From: Micrococcales bacterium
GTDB taxonomy: Bacteria; Actinomycetota; Actinomycetes; S36-B12; GCA-2699445
Direction: 5' to 3'
DNA length: 47,002 bases
NCBI GenBank assembly: GCA_002699445.1
Contig: PAAU01000043.1
Span: forward strand, 1 to 47,002
This document shows positions 1-8,885 of this stretch, in pieces (position 1 is the stretch's first letter; each line of letters starts with the position of its first letter). The position numbers were made by a program, and so were the translations under genes. The notes under the pieces were generated by a model. The model was not told where the DNA came from. It made no database searches and saw only the letters and a list, made by a program, of their open reading frames with translations.

Positions 1-83
1 TAACGGTAACTCGCGCGTTGCCAAGTTCTGGCGCAGGGTCCTGGCGTGCCACGTAACAGAAACGTCGCACTTTCTCTTCACTG

Positions 84-98
84 CGGAGCGCTACTCCG
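84..98. other. Short hairpin at the stop codon of the first gene
   Basis: CGGAG (84-88) and CTCCG (94-98) can pair around a 5-nt loop that contains the stop codon of the leftward gene ending at 91. No T-run follows on the minus strand, so it is at best a weak termination signal. Nothing else is recognised in bases 1-90. Confidence 0.2.
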
Positions 99-876
99 GT
101 TTGGGGTCGCCCCGGTGCTGCACCAGCTTGGGTCCGGTCGGTTCGATGCTGAGTGCTGACCGAGCTGTCTCAAAGGCGCGGCAATGGTTGCAGAGCTCTT
201 CGTAGGCAGCAGCGCCGATCAGCTCGATAAGTTCGTCGGCAGAACTGAGATAGAGAGATTGAGTCGCGGTGTGAGCTTCCGGATCAGCAGTGCAGTACCA
301 ATCAAAGTCATGACCACCGGTACCCCACATCGCTCGGGTGTACTCAGTGATCACTACAACCTGTGTTCGGCCACCGTCGGCGGTTTCGCGCCACTCGTAG
401 TCTCTGCGGATCGGTAACTGCCAGCAGACATCCGGCTTAGTCGCCACGTGGGATTCCTCGAGCCGTTCGGCAAGCAGATGAAGTGCGCAACCGGCGCCCC
501 GGTGGAAATCCGGTGAGTTAAGGAAGACACAGGCACCGCCTACTACTTTCGTTTTGCGCTCGCCCTCGTGATCTGTTTCCACCCAGTCCCGTTTCCGCGT
601 TGCGCGGCCTTCCGGCTTACGTTCCCATTCCTCGTCCGATAGTTGCGCTACTGCGCCAGCAACCCGTTTCCGGTCAGACTTATCAGCGAAGTGGGCACCG
701 TGAGTGCAGCAGCCACCGTAGGGAATGGTGCGGTCGATACTGCGGCAGCCTTGGCCGTAAATGCAATGAAATTTGGAAGTGAGCCAGGTCAGGTCCGCCC
801 GAATAACTTGGTCGTCTTCCCCGGGATCGTTGAATTCGATCCAAGCGCGCGGGAACAGCTCGGGGTCATCGGCCAC
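91..876 (-). CDS. Cysteine-rich conserved protein, Rv0495c-like
   Basis: A 261-residue protein of unknown function. It has ten cysteines. The N-terminal group C38, C44, C56 and C57 sits in a FHCIYGQGC ... GGCCTHGAHF context, followed by C116, C130 (GAGCALH), C151, C195, C229 and C232. This spacing, with nearby histidines, suggests metal or iron-sulfur binding and recalls the CxxC..CC arrangement of zinc/iron-chelating domains, but binding is inferred. No signal peptide or membrane segment is visible, so it is probably cytoplasmic. The GTG start at 876 is chosen because TAGGCT lies exactly 6 nt upstream on the minus strand (leaderless layout). It is divergent from ppx across 31 bp, the same arrangement recalled for Rv0495c and Rv0496 in mycobacteria. 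The family is recognised by context and Cys pattern; function is not known. Confidence 0.75.
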   Translation of the reverse strand: MADDPELFPRAWIEFNDPGEDDQVIRADLTWLTSKFHCIYGQGCRSIDRTIPYGGCCTHGAHFADKSDRKRVAGAVAQLSDEEWERKPEGRATRKRDWVETDHEGERKTKVVGGACVFLNSPDFHRGAGCALHLLAERLEESHVATKPDVCWQLPIRRDYEWRETADGGRTQVVVITEYTRAMWGTGGHDFDWYCTADPEAHTATQSLYLSSADELIELIGAAAYEELCNHCRAFETARSALSIEPTGPKLVQHRGDPKPE

Positions 877-882
877 GCACTT

Positions 883-888
883 AGCCTA
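883..888 (-). promoter_or_regulatory. -10 box of the Cys-rich gene (leaderless)
   Basis: TAGGCT on the minus strand, 6 nt before the GTG at 876. No convincing -35 hexamer is seen. It is 7 bp from the ppx -10 box on the other strand. Confidence 0.6.
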
Positions 889-895
889 GATGGCG

Positions 896-901
896 TACCG
901 T
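896..901 (+). promoter_or_regulatory. -10 box of ppx (leaderless)
   Basis: TACCGT followed by 6 nt and then ATG at 908. This spacing selects the 908 start over the in-frame ATG at 890. Confidence 0.6.
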
Positions 902-907
902 CGAGCT

Positions 908-1837
908 ATGCGCCTGGGCGTGCTCGATATCGGATCAAACACAGTTCATCTGTTAGTAGTGGACGCCTATCAGGGTGCTGCCCCCGTAGCCGCGCATAGT
1001 CGCAAGATCGAGTTGAGGCTGGCGGAGCATCTCGATTCGGATGGAAATATCGATCGCGTGGCCATCACGTCATTGGAAAATTTTCTTCGGGAGGCGCAGT
1101 CGGCCGCAGAAGATCTTGGGGTCACTGAGATCATGGCCTTTGCAACGTCGGCGGTACGCGAGGCCCCAAATGGAGAGGATGTGTTGGCCGAGGTACGTAA
1201 CAGCACCGAGATTGACATTACGGTGTTAACGGGGGCGGAAGAGGCCAGACTCACCTTCTTGGCCGTGCGACGTTGGTTTGGTTGGTCTTCAGGTCGGCTC
1301 CTGGTTCTCGATATTGGTGGGGGCAGTTTAGAGATCGCCATTGGCGCCGACGAAGAACCCGATGAGGCCATTTCCATCCCGCTCGGCGCAGGCCGACTTA
1401 CCCGAGATTGGTTGTCGCAAGATCCCCCCGACGAGAAGCAGGTGAGAGAATTGCGTCGTCATGTGCGGGTCGAGATAGCGGCGGAAGTTGCCCGCATTCA
1501 GCGCTCGGGAACTCACCAGCGAGTCGTTGCGACCTCGAAGACTTTCCGCCAACTTGCCCGGATAGCAGGTGCCGAGCCATCCTCGGAGGGTCCACTAGTT
1601 CCTCGAGCGTTGGCGTTGACAGATTTGATTGAGTGGTTGCCCCGGTTGGCACGGATGAGTACTGAAGAGCGTGCGGAACTTCCCGGCGTTTCTCGGGGTC
1701 GAGCGCCCCAACTAGTGGCGGGCGCTCTTGTGGCCGAGGCAGCTATTGATCTTTTCGGTGCCACAAAGGTTGATATTTGCCCGTGGGCGCTGCGGGAAGG
1801 GGTCATCTTGCAGCGGCTAGATGGTATCTCGGCATGA
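908..1837 (+). CDS. ppx: Ppx/GppA-family exopolyphosphatase
   Basis: A 309-residue actin-fold phosphatase expected to remove terminal phosphate from polyphosphate or to hydrolyse pppGpp. Phosphate-binding loop 1 is DIGSNT at residues 7-12, and the second nucleotide/phosphate loop is LDIGGGSLE near residue 135. Length fits the short actinobacterial Ppx type without the C-terminal HD domain found in E. coli Ppx. The start at 908 is chosen because it places the DIGSNT strand at the N-terminus as in the family and lies 6 nt behind a TACCGT box; the upstream ATG at 890 would add six residues. It heads an operon with the P-type ATPase (ATGA overlap) and the isomerase-like gene. Ppx and GppA activities cannot be separated by sequence alone. 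Confidence 0.9.
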   Translation: MRLGVLDIGSNTVHLLVVDAYQGAAPVAAHSRKIELRLAEHLDSDGNIDRVAITSLENFLREAQSAAEDLGVTEIMAFATSAVREAPNGEDVLAEVRNSTEIDITVLTGAEEARLTFLAVRRWFGWSSGRLLVLDIGGGSLEIAIGADEEPDEAISIPLGAGRLTRDWLSQDPPDEKQVRELRRHVRVEIAAEVARIQRSGTHQRVVATSKTFRQLARIAGAEPSSEGPLVPRALALTDLIEWLPRLARMSTEERAELPGVSRGRAPQLVAGALVAEAAIDLFGATKVDICPWALREGVILQRLDGISA

Positions 1838-4194
1838 AGGCTTCACAACCTGACGCGTTAGCGCCGTTTATGCCAAATCTGGACGTGGGTCTTACGAACA
1901 AGCAGGTTGCTGAGCGCGTTGACGCAGGGTTGGCCAACATCACGCCGGAAGCTCGCAGCAGGAGTCTCACCGACATTGTTCGCGCCAATACTTTCACCTG
2001 GTTCAATGGTCTGATCGGATCACTCTGGATACTGATGCTCTTAGTAGCACCACCTCAAGATGCACTGTTCGGTTTAGTCATTGTCTTCAATACCGCGATC
2101 GGGATTATTCAGGAGTATCGCGCCTCCCGGGAACTGTCAAAGTTGTCTCTGATCGGTGCGGTACGTCCCACGGTTCTTCGTGATGGGAAACAGATCGAAG
2201 TGGGCATCGAAGACGTAGTGAGAGATGACCTCATTTTACTGTCGCTAGGTGACCAGTTGGTTGTAGACGGAGAGGTTATAACCAGTATCGGTTTGGAGAT
2301 AGATGAGAGCCTGCTGAGTGGTGAAGCAGATCCATCCGAAAAATCCCCTGGCGAGCCAGCTATGAGCGGCTCCTTTGTCGTAGCAGGATCTGGCCTGATG
2401 CAGGCGCAACGCGTTGGATCGGATTCATTTGCTGCCGGCCTCACAGCGGCGGCTAAAGAATTCTCGCCAGCAAACTCGGAACTTCGCAACGCGATCCAAC
2501 GCTTTATTCGCTTCGTTTCACTCCTGGTGGCTCCGATCGGGATCCTTTTGGTTGTCAGTCAGTTGCGGGCGGAGCAAAGTCTTGATGATGCTATTCGAGG
2601 CTCCATCGCCGGTGTCGTCACAATGATCCCGGAAGGACTAGTCCTGCTAACCAGTATTGCGATGGCAGTCGCGGTCGTGAGGCTGGCTCAGCGACAAGCC
2701 CTGGTTCAGGAGATGCCTGCGGTGGAGGCGCTCGCGCGCACCGATGTGGTGTGCGTCGATAAGACGGGAACTCTTACTAGCCCTGGGATGGCGCTTAGGG
2801 AGGTGCAACCCGTCGGTGATCTTGCAGAAGACCAGATCCGACTAGTCCTTGGTGGGCTGGCCGCTAGCGATCCGCGGCCTAATCCGACCATGGATGCTAT
2901 CCGTGACGGGAGCGACGATCCGAGTTGGTCAGTAACTGAAGCCGTACCTTTTTCATCGGCCCGAAAATGGTCGGCCGCCTCATTTGGAGCATCAGGAAAC
3001 TTTGTTATTGGTGCACCCGAGATGCTTATTGCGGATGTCAGTGATCGAGTCTGGTGGGCCAAAGTAAAACAGGAGGCTGAGCAGGGATCCCGGGTACTGC
3101 TCCTCGCGTCGGCGGAATCGCCTGTCCAGGCCGACCAACCACTGCCCTCCCTGACCGAAATCGCCATCATCGTCATTGACCAGGTTCTCCGCCCCGAGGC
3201 AGTGGACACCGTTAACTATTTCGAGAGCCAAGATGTTGCGGTCAAGGTTATCTCCGGAGATAACGCTGCCACCGTCGGAGCAATAGCGCGGCGTGCTGGA
3301 GTGACAGGAGCAGACGATCCAGTCGATGCGTCTGGTCTATCAGAGGATCCGCACGCGCTAGCTGATGAGATGGACAGTCACTCGGTTTTTGGGCGGGTTG
3401 CCCCGGATCAGAAAAGTGCAATGGTCACCGCGTTGCAGGACAAGGGTCACACCGTGACGATGACCGGTGATGGCGTCAATGACGTATTAGCGCTAAAGAA
3501 AGCCGATTTGGGTATTTCAATGGGCTCGGGGGCACCGGCAAGCCGTGCTGTTGCCCAGATTGTTTTGCTCAATAACAAATGGTCGACATTGCCCGAGATC
3601 GTATATGAAGGGCGAAGGATCCTTGGCAATATTGAGCGAGTATCCGACGTCTTCTTGACCAAATCGATCTATGCGATGAGCATCTCGTTGGCCACGGGGC
3701 TGCTCAGCGTGCCGTTTCCTTTCTTGCCACGGCAACTCACTCTGATCGCATCCTTGACGATTGGTATTCCCGGTTTCTTTCTGGCCTTGATGCCAAATAC
3801 CGATCGATTTCGGCCTGGTTTCTTTCATCGAGTCATGTTGTTCGCTGTTCCTGCGGGTCTGATCTCGGCGGCGACCGCATTCACTACTTACCTGATTTCT
3901 TGGGAGACCTATCCTGAAGATGAAGCAAGAACCTACACGTCGATCGCGCTCTTTATAGTTGCCCTTGCTGTGCTTTTAGAATCCGCCAGACCCCTCAATT
4001 TGTTGCGATTATCTGTGGTCGCGGCGATGGGGATTGCCTTCTTGACTGTGCTTGTCGTCCCGGCTCTGTCACAATTCTTCGCAATGGAGGTTGAAGAGCT
4101 GTCTGGAGTGACACTGGCGGTTGCCGCCGGTGGGGTAGGTGCTGGTCTCATTTTTGCGATGACCCCGCTCATCGATCGGCTTCGCAGATCATGA
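1834..4194 (+). CDS. CtpE-type cation-translocating P-type ATPase
   Basis: A 786-residue membrane pump that uses ATP to move a cation. Visible motifs are the actuator loop LLSGEAD at about 160-166 (most P-type pumps have TGE, here S162-G163-E164), MIPEGL in M4 at 264-269, the phosphorylated Asp309 in DKTGTLT, and the hinge MTGDGVND at 543-550. The C-terminal membrane half contains SLTIGIPGF and FLALMPN. The PEGL-type M4 and the hinge region match mycobacterial CtpE, reported as a calcium/manganese-linked pump, so Ca2+ is the best guess. ATG at 1834 overlaps the ppx stop as ATGA; a longer upstream frame is only shadow inside ppx. Heavy-metal (CPx) and Kdp types are unlikely because their motifs are absent. 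Confidence 0.9.
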   Translation: MKASQPDALAPFMPNLDVGLTNKQVAERVDAGLANITPEARSRSLTDIVRANTFTWFNGLIGSLWILMLLVAPPQDALFGLVIVFNTAIGIIQEYRASRELSKLSLIGAVRPTVLRDGKQIEVGIEDVVRDDLILLSLGDQLVVDGEVITSIGLEIDESLLSGEADPSEKSPGEPAMSGSFVVAGSGLMQAQRVGSDSFAAGLTAAAKEFSPANSELRNAIQRFIRFVSLLVAPIGILLVVSQLRAEQSLDDAIRGSIAGVVTMIPEGLVLLTSIAMAVAVVRLAQRQALVQEMPAVEALARTDVVCVDKTGTLTSPGMALREVQPVGDLAEDQIRLVLGGLAASDPRPNPTMDAIRDGSDDPSWSVTEAVPFSSARKWSAASFGASGNFVIGAPEMLIADVSDRVWWAKVKQEAEQGSRVLLLASAESPVQADQPLPSLTEIAIIVIDQVLRPEAVDTVNYFESQDVAVKVISGDNAATVGAIARRAGVTGADDPVDASGLSEDPHALADEMDSHSVFGRVAPDQKSAMVTALQDKGHTVTMTGDGVNDVLALKKADLGISMGSGAPASRAVAQIVLLNNKWSTLPEIVYEGRRILGNIERVSDVFLTKSIYAMSISLATGLLSVPFPFLPRQLTLIASLTIGIPGFFLALMPNTDRFRPGFFHRVMLFAVPAGLISAATAFTTYLISWETYPEDEARTYTSIALFIVALAVLLESARPLNLLRLSVVAAMGIAFLTVLVVPALSQFFAMEVEELSGVTLAVAAGGVGAGLIFAMTPLIDRLRRS

Positions 4195-5048
4195 CTACGG
4201 CAAAGGATGGCCAGGGCCGAGATAAGCGAACGAATGCGGTGCGGATTCCTGATGCCAAGGTCGCGCTATCTACTGCGTCGGTCTACCCAGAGTCCACGGC
4301 CGCGGCGTTCGAAATCGCCAGTCGTCTGGGCTATGACGGAATTGAGGTCATGGTGATGACCGATCAGGTCAGCCAAGATCCGGATGCGCTGCGGCGGCTT
4401 TCAGACCACTATTCGATGCCCATTCTGGCGGTGCATGCACCCTGCTTACTGGTGACTCAGCGAGTATGGGGAACCGATCCTTGGGGCAAGCTAGTACGGG
4501 CTCGACGTGCCGCTGAGACGCTCGGGGCCCGCACAGTGGTCGTGCATCCACCTTTCCGTTGGCAGCGAGACTACGCACGAGACTTTGTCATTGGGCTGAA
4601 TCGAATGGGCGAGGAAACTGACATTAAGTTTGCCGTGGAAAACATGTACCCATGGCGAGCTCGATCGCGGGAACTAGCGGCGTACTCGCCCGGGTGGGAC
4701 GTGCGATTGGCAGATTACCCGCACTGCACCCTGGACTTATCCCACACATCTGTCAGTGGTTCAGATCCGTTGAGAGTCGCCGAAGATCTTGGTGATCGTC
4801 TCGCCCACATCCACCTGGCTGACGGTTCTGGATCGGCACGAGATGAGCACCTCATCCCGGGTCGTGGCAACCAACCTGCTGATCGACTGCTAGAACTTCT
4901 GGCGCAGCGACACTTCGAGGGGGTCGTGGTAGTGGAAGTATCAACTAGAAAAGCCTCCTCTAGAGCTGAGCGTGAAGCGGACCTGGCAGAAGCGTTGGCC
5001 TATGCACGACTGCACATGGCTGTTTCGTCTGGTGAGCGGACGACATGA
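4191..5048 (+). CDS. Sugar phosphate isomerase/epimerase-like TIM barrel protein
   Basis: A 285-residue member of the xylose isomerase-like/AP endonuclease 2 TIM barrel superfamily. Recognisable pieces are the first strand with GYDGIEVMV near residue 48, [15 protein letters not shown], a central AVENMYPW where Glu would bind a divalent metal, [18 protein letters not shown] and the EH(L)IPGRG segment typical of these proteins. The substrate is unknown; related actinobacterial proteins sit next to ppx (Rv0498 by recollection). Its ATG overlaps the ATPase stop as ATGA, so it is translationally coupled as third gene of the operon. Residues 1-20 are polar and probably flexible. Confidence 0.8.
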   Translation: MTTAKDGQGRDKRTNAVRIPDAKVALSTASVYPESTAAAFEIASRLGYDGIEVMVMTDQVSQDPDALRRLSDHYSMPILAVHAPCLLVTQRVWGTDPWGKLVRARRAAETLGARTVVVHPPFRWQRDYARDFVIGLNRMGEETDIKFAVENMYPWRARSRELAAYSPGWDVRLADYPHCTLDLSHTSVSGSDPLRVAEDLGDRLAHIHLADGSGSARDEHLIPGRGNQPADRLLELLAQRHFEGVVVVEVSTRKASSRAEREADLAEALAYARLHMAVSSGERTT

Positions 5049-5067
5049 CGCGTCGGAACTAACCCCC

Positions 5068-5073
5068 TAGGCT
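5068..5073 (+). promoter_or_regulatory. -10 box of the TetR gene (leaderless)
   Basis: TAGGCT with 6 nt to GTG at 5080. The in-frame ATG at 5074 directly abuts the hexamer and would lie upstream of the expected transcription start, so GTG 5080 is preferred. Confidence 0.6.
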
Positions 5074-5079
5074 ATGGGT

Positions 5080-5652
5080 GTGGCAACTGATGATGTTTCC
5101 GATGCAGTACTAGATGCAGCGCGTGTTGCGTTCAATTCGCGGGGCTATGCCCGCACCACAATGCGGGGCGTAGCGACAGCGGCGGGAGTGGCGCCCTCGG
5201 TGCTGCGACGGTATTACGAGAACAAGGAGCAAATGTTCGCTGCGGCTATGCGTCTGCCGTTCGATCCTTCGAAAGCTGTTCCGGAGCTACTCACCCCGGG
5301 GCTAGACGGTATGGGTGAACGGTTGGTCCGAGGAACCTTTGAGGTTCTCAAAGATGACGAGGCTCGGCAGCAGGTCATCGATTTGTTTCAGGCAGGAGCA
5401 TCTGCAGGGAAAGCCGCGCAGTCACTCCGCGACTTCCTTGAAGATTCAGTAGTCGATCGCATCGCGGGCGTAGTGGGTATCCCAGATGCCCGAATGCGAG
5501 CTTCCTTGATCTCTAGTCACTTGATTGGCCTAGCCGCCACCCGCTATGTGATCAAGTTGGAGCCGTTAGCATCTGCATCCGAAGATGAAGTAGTGCGGAT
5601 GTACGCACCGATGATCCAGGACCTGCTTGATCCGACGAAGCCCATCAACTGA
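5080..5652 (+). CDS. TetR-family transcriptional regulator
   Basis: A 190-residue DNA-binding repressor-type protein. The N-terminal helix-turn-helix is clear: AFNSRGYARTTMRGVA, then AAGVAPSVLRRYYENKEQMF, the usual TetR signature at about residues 15-55. The remaining helices form the ligand and dimer domain, whose ligand cannot be predicted. The GTG start gives a protein beginning VATDDVSD. It lies 31 bp after the isomerase gene with its own promoter and is followed 133 bp later by proline dehydrogenase, so it may regulate itself or the proline genes; that is inference. No clear palindromic operator was found in its upstream region. Confidence 0.88.
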   Translation: MATDDVSDAVLDAARVAFNSRGYARTTMRGVATAAGVAPSVLRRYYENKEQMFAAAMRLPFDPSKAVPELLTPGLDGMGERLVRGTFEVLKDDEARQQVIDLFQAGASAGKAAQSLRDFLEDSVVDRIAGVVGIPDARMRASLISSHLIGLAATRYVIKLEPLASASEDEVVRMYAPMIQDLLDPTKPIN

Positions 5653-5738
5653 TTTTCCGTAACTCTAGGCTTGACGTGATGCCTAGGTGACGATGACGTG
5701 GCCGGAGGGTCAGGGCTGCGGACGCATCGGCCAAGTAC

Positions 5739-5744
5739 TAGCCT
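5739..5744 (+). promoter_or_regulatory. Candidate -10 box of proline dehydrogenase
   Basis: TAGCCT about 40 nt before the chosen start. Unlike its neighbours this gene would have a short leader, which carries GAGGAG at 5775-5780. Confidence 0.4.
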
Positions 5745-5785
5745 GCAGTGAAACATCTATTGGTGCTGGATAGCGAGGAGTGGAC

Positions 5786-6715
5786 GTGATCAGGCAAACT
5801 CTGCTGGCGGTGTCGCGAAGCGACAAGATCCGCCAACTTTCGGTTTCGATGCCGATCACCCGAGATGTGGTCCAACAGTTTGTTGCGGGTGAAAACATCG
5901 CAGATGCGGTCGCCGCGACGGCCGACATCACGGCAACGGGTCGCTTGGTCACTATAGATCGTTTGGGTGAAGACGTGGTCGAGCTGACGCAGGCGCAGCA
6001 AACCAAAGATGATTACCTCGGTTTACTTAACGTATTGAACGCTAACGGTCTGGCTGCTGACGCCGAAGTATCGGTGAAACTGTCGGCCGTAGGTCAAATG
6101 TTGCCCAAGGACGGCGAGAAAGTGGCGCTGGATCTGGCGCGTACTGTCTGCGAAAAAGCCCAGAGCCTTGGTTCAGCGGTGACCCTAGACATGGAGGATC
6201 ACACGACGACTGATTCCACTTTGGGAATCCTGCATGAGTTACGAAAGGACTTCCCGAAGACGGGCGCCGTACTCCAGGCATACCTCTACCGTACCGAAGG
6301 CGATTGCAAGGACTTAGCGTACGAGGGATCGCGGATACGGTTGTGTAAAGGTGCCTATAGCGAGCCAGAAGCAGTGGCATATCAGTCAAAGCATGACGTA
6401 GATCTTGCTTTTGTACGCTGCATGAAAATCCTTTTTGCCGGCGAGGGCTATCCCATGATTGCCTCGCACGACCCCCGACTTGTGGAGATAGCCGGAGCTC
6501 TAGCGGTGCACAATGATCGTCAGCGGGGGAGCTACGAGTACCAGATGTTGTACGGCGTGCGGCCAGAGGAACAGCAGCGGCTCGCCGATGACGGTGAACG
6601 GATGCGGGTCTATATCCCCTACGGTGAAGACTGGTACGGATACATGATCAGGAGAATGGCGGAGAAACCAGCAAACGTCTCGCTTTTCCTGAAATCCTTG
6701 TCCTCGAAGAACTAG
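5786..6715 (+). CDS. Proline dehydrogenase (monofunctional)
   Basis: A 309-residue FAD enzyme that oxidises proline to 1-pyrroline-5-carboxylate and passes electrons to the quinone pool. The family is clear from SVKLSAVGQ, DMEDHTTTD, LQAYLYRTEGD, RLCKGAYSEP, MIASHDPRL, the YEYQMLYGVR segment and the C-terminal RVYIPYGEDWYGYMIRR, which forms the substrate-binding arginine pair. Size matches the monofunctional PRODH of actinobacteria rather than the long PutA fusion. GTG 5786 is preferred to GTG 5780 because GAGGAG sits 5 nt upstream of it. No pyrroline-5-carboxylate dehydrogenase gene is in the window; instead ProC follows 17 bp later, which would reverse the reaction product to proline. Confidence 0.92.
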   Translation: MIRQTLLAVSRSDKIRQLSVSMPITRDVVQQFVAGENIADAVAATADITATGRLVTIDRLGEDVVELTQAQQTKDDYLGLLNVLNANGLAADAEVSVKLSAVGQMLPKDGEKVALDLARTVCEKAQSLGSAVTLDMEDHTTTDSTLGILHELRKDFPKTGAVLQAYLYRTEGDCKDLAYEGSRIRLCKGAYSEPEAVAYQSKHDVDLAFVRCMKILFAGEGYPMIASHDPRLVEIAGALAVHNDRQRGSYEYQMLYGVRPEEQQRLADDGERMRVYIPYGEDWYGYMIRRMAEKPANVSLFLKSLSSKN

Positions 6716-6732
6716 TGGTCCCAGTGGCCGGG

Positions 6733-7542
6733 ATGGAGTCCTCGGTGGGCACAATCGCGATCGTTGGTGCTGGGGTTATGGGTGAGACCCTGCTATCAGG
6801 GCTTATCCGCTCAGGTCATCAACCGGATCAAATCGTGGTGGCCGAGCGACGCGAGGAGCGCGCTACGGAGTTGTCTGAGCGTTACGGGGTCAAAGTACTC
6901 GGTAATGAAGAAGCGGTTGCGGTCGCGAATACAGTGATTTTGGTTGTAAAGCCGCAGGATATGGGTCCAGTTCTGGACGGAATTAGGGATGCTATCCCGA
7001 TCGGTTCTCTGGTGGTATCTCTGGCTGCCGGTATCACGACATCGTTCCTCGAAGACCGGCTGGAAGCTGGACACGCAGTAGTGCGGGTAATGCCGAATAC
7101 TCCCGCGCTGGTTGATGAAGGTATGTCTGCTATTTCCCCTGGATCGTCATGTGATGAGGAGCATTTAGTCGAAGCCGAAAAGCTCATGGAGTCGGTAGGT
7201 CGGGTGGTTCGAGTTCCCGAGAAACAGCAGGATGCAGTCACTGCGATATCGGGAAGTGGACCGGCCTATATCTTTCACGTCATCGAGTCAATGATCGAGG
7301 CAGGTGTGCATCTTGGACTTCCGAGAGCAACTGCGACAGAGTTAGCGATTCAAACCGCGTATGGTTCTGCTGCAATGATCAGGGAGACTGCCGAACACCC
7401 CGCGGTATTGCGAGAGCAGGTAACTAGCCCGGCGGGCGTAACTGCAGCGGCTCTGCGGCAACTCGAAAACCATGGGGTGAGAGCTGCGTTCCTAGCTGCG
7501 TTGGAGGCCGCACGAGACCGTTCCGAGTATCTAGGGTCTTGA
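6733..7542 (+). CDS. proC: Pyrroline-5-carboxylate reductase
   Basis: A 269-residue NAD(P)H-dependent enzyme making the last step of proline synthesis. The Rossmann start TIAIVGAGVMG lies at residues 7-17. VVKPQD, RVMPNTPALV and the C-terminal AISGSGPAY ... LREQVTSPAGVTAAAL signature of ProC are all present. The ATG at 6733 is preferred to the upstream GTG at 6715 because it puts the glycine-rich loop at the usual distance from the N-terminus. It sits between proline dehydrogenase and an AcuC-like gene, each separated by only a few bases, so the three are probably co-transcribed. Position next to bS22 and the galE2-like gene matches mycobacterial Rv0500. Confidence 0.93.
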   Translation: MESSVGTIAIVGAGVMGETLLSGLIRSGHQPDQIVVAERREERATELSERYGVKVLGNEEAVAVANTVILVVKPQDMGPVLDGIRDAIPIGSLVVSLAAGITTSFLEDRLEAGHAVVRVMPNTPALVDEGMSAISPGSSCDEEHLVEAEKLMESVGRVVRVPEKQQDAVTAISGSGPAYIFHVIESMIEAGVHLGLPRATATELAIQTAYGSAAMIRETAEHPAVLREQVTSPAGVTAAALRQLENHGVRAAFLAALEAARDRSEYLGS

Positions 7543-7543
7543 G

Positions 7544-8737
7544 ATGAGTCACTCGACCGCTTTGTCTTGGTGCGCAGAACTCACCGAGTATGACTTTGGT
7601 CCCCAGCACCCACTTAATCCAGTGAGAGTTCAGTTGACTCACGACTTGGTGTGGGCCTTCGGTTTGCCCGAGACCCCAGATCTACAGGTTCTGTCAGATA
7701 TTGCTGTCGTCAGCGATGAGACTCTGCTGCGGGTGCATACACCCGAGTTGGTAGCGGCCGTCAAGCAAGCTGGTCAGGACCCCGACTTCATGGACCTAAG
7801 GCACGGTCTGGGAACAATGGATACGCCCGTATTTCCAGATATGCATCGAGCTGCCGCGCGCATATGTGGCGCCTCGCTGGCTGCAGTGCAATCGGTTTAT
7901 CACGGTCGTAGTGAACACGGGGTCAATTTCGCCGGTGGTCTGCATCACTCGATGCCGGATAGTTCGGCGGGCTTTTGTGTATATAACGACGTATCGGTCG
8001 CGATCCAGTGGCTCCTCGATCAAGGCGTTGAGCGGGTGGCTTACATCGACATTGATGTCCACCATGGGGATGGAGTGCAAGCCGCTTTCTGGGACGATCC
8101 GCGAGTCCTGACTCTCTCAATCCACGAGAGCCCCCGCACGTTGTACCCGGGTACCGGGTGGTCGACCGAGATCGGTGGACCTCGGGCACTGGGCACAGCA
8201 GTGAACATCGCCCTTCCCGCGGGTACCGGAGATCAAGGGTGGCTCCGAGCCCTTCACGCGGTTGCCCCCGAGGTCCTGCTCAAGTTCCAACCTGATTTTG
8301 TGGTGTCCCAGCATGGTTGCGACAGCCACTTTGAAGATCCGCTGGCGAGTTTGGCCGTATCTATCGACGGTCAACGTATGGCGGCGGAAGCGATTCATCG
8401 TTGGGCTCATAATTACGCCGATGGAAACTGGGTAGCCACGGGTGGGGGCGGCTACGAATGGCTTGATGTTGTGCCCCGATCGTGGACCCACCTTGTAGCG
8501 GAGGCTTGTGGTTCGCCCATCGCGCCGGAGTCGCCTCTGCCGGAAGAATGGCGCGAAATGGCCGCGACGAAAATGGGTCGTGAAGCACCCGGGACTATGA
8601 CCGACGGTTATGATCCTTGGCCAAAACACTGGAGTTTGGGTCATGATCCGCACGATCCGGTAGACGCTGCGATCCTGGATGCCCGCCGGGCAGTATTCCC
8701 ATATTTGGGCATAACGACAGAGCTCGATGATTTGTAA
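7544..8737 (+). CDS. acuC: AcuC/histone deacetylase-family protein
   Basis: A 397-residue arginase-fold zinc deacetylase. Catalytic and metal residues are in place: H134 and H135 in GGLHHSMPD, D169/D171/H173 in YIDIDVHHGDG, D260 in HGCDSHFEDP, and Tyr304 in ATGGGGYEW. In bacteria AcuC-type enzymes remove acetyl groups from acetyl-CoA synthetase or act on small acetylated molecules; the substrate here is not visible. The length fits AcuC. It begins one base after the proC stop, so it is likely translated from the proC transcript. No acetyl-CoA synthetase or acetyltransferase gene of the AcuAB type is adjacent. Confidence 0.88.
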   Translation: MSHSTALSWCAELTEYDFGPQHPLNPVRVQLTHDLVWAFGLPETPDLQVLSDIAVVSDETLLRVHTPELVAAVKQAGQDPDFMDLRHGLGTMDTPVFPDMHRAAARICGASLAAVQSVYHGRSEHGVNFAGGLHHSMPDSSAGFCVYNDVSVAIQWLLDQGVERVAYIDIDVHHGDGVQAAFWDDPRVLTLSIHESPRTLYPGTGWSTEIGGPRALGTAVNIALPAGTGDQGWLRALHAVAPEVLLKFQPDFVVSQHGCDSHFEDPLASLAVSIDGQRMAAEAIHRWAHNYADGNWVATGGGGYEWLDVVPRSWTHLVAEACGSPIAPESPLPEEWREMAATKMGREAPGTMTDGYDPWPKHWSLGHDPHDPVDAAILDARRAVFPYLGITTELDDL

Positions 8738-8829
8738 TTCGGTGACGAACCGGTCTCGATATAGCGAATGTCACACCCGCGACTAGCAGTGCAACCGTGA
8801 TGCCGGCAGAGTCCACCCGCTGGGGGCAG

Positions 8830-8835
8830 TAGGCT
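8830..8835 (+). promoter_or_regulatory. Candidate -10 box of the bS22 transcript
   Basis: TAGGCT within the 173-bp gap after acuC; transcription would begin near 8842 and leave a leader of about 70 nt before the bS22 start. Confidence 0.45.
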
Positions 8836-8847
8836 ATAGGGGACAGG

Positions 8848-8868
8848 ATGCTGCAGGCGACCTGTTAA
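8848..8868 (+). CDS. Possible six-codon leader peptide before bS22
   Basis: ATG followed by five sense codons and TAA (MLQATC), with a purine-rich GGGGACAGG immediately upstream. It lies in the expected bS22 leader and ends directly before an A-run and a small hairpin. Such a short frame can occur by chance; it is listed because of its position. Confidence 0.2.
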   Translation: MLQATC

Positions 8869-8885
8869 AAAAGCCGTCAAACGGC
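8867..8885 (-). terminator. Terminator-like hairpin in the bS22 leader (minus-strand sense)
   Basis: GCCGT (8873-8877) and ACGGC (8881-8885) pair around CAA. Read on the minus strand the hairpin is followed by six T, the shape of an intrinsic terminator, although no minus-strand gene ends here. On the plus strand it is a small leader hairpin preceded by an A-run. Confidence 0.25.

Noticed and set aside
2706-3209. 167-codon minus-strand ORF within the P-type ATPase
   Set aside because: Shadow of the conserved DKTGTLT region; no start signal.
8117-8653. 178-codon minus-strand ORF within acuC
   Set aside because: Antisense to the deacetylase active-site region; composition is His/Arg/Pro-rich with no family.
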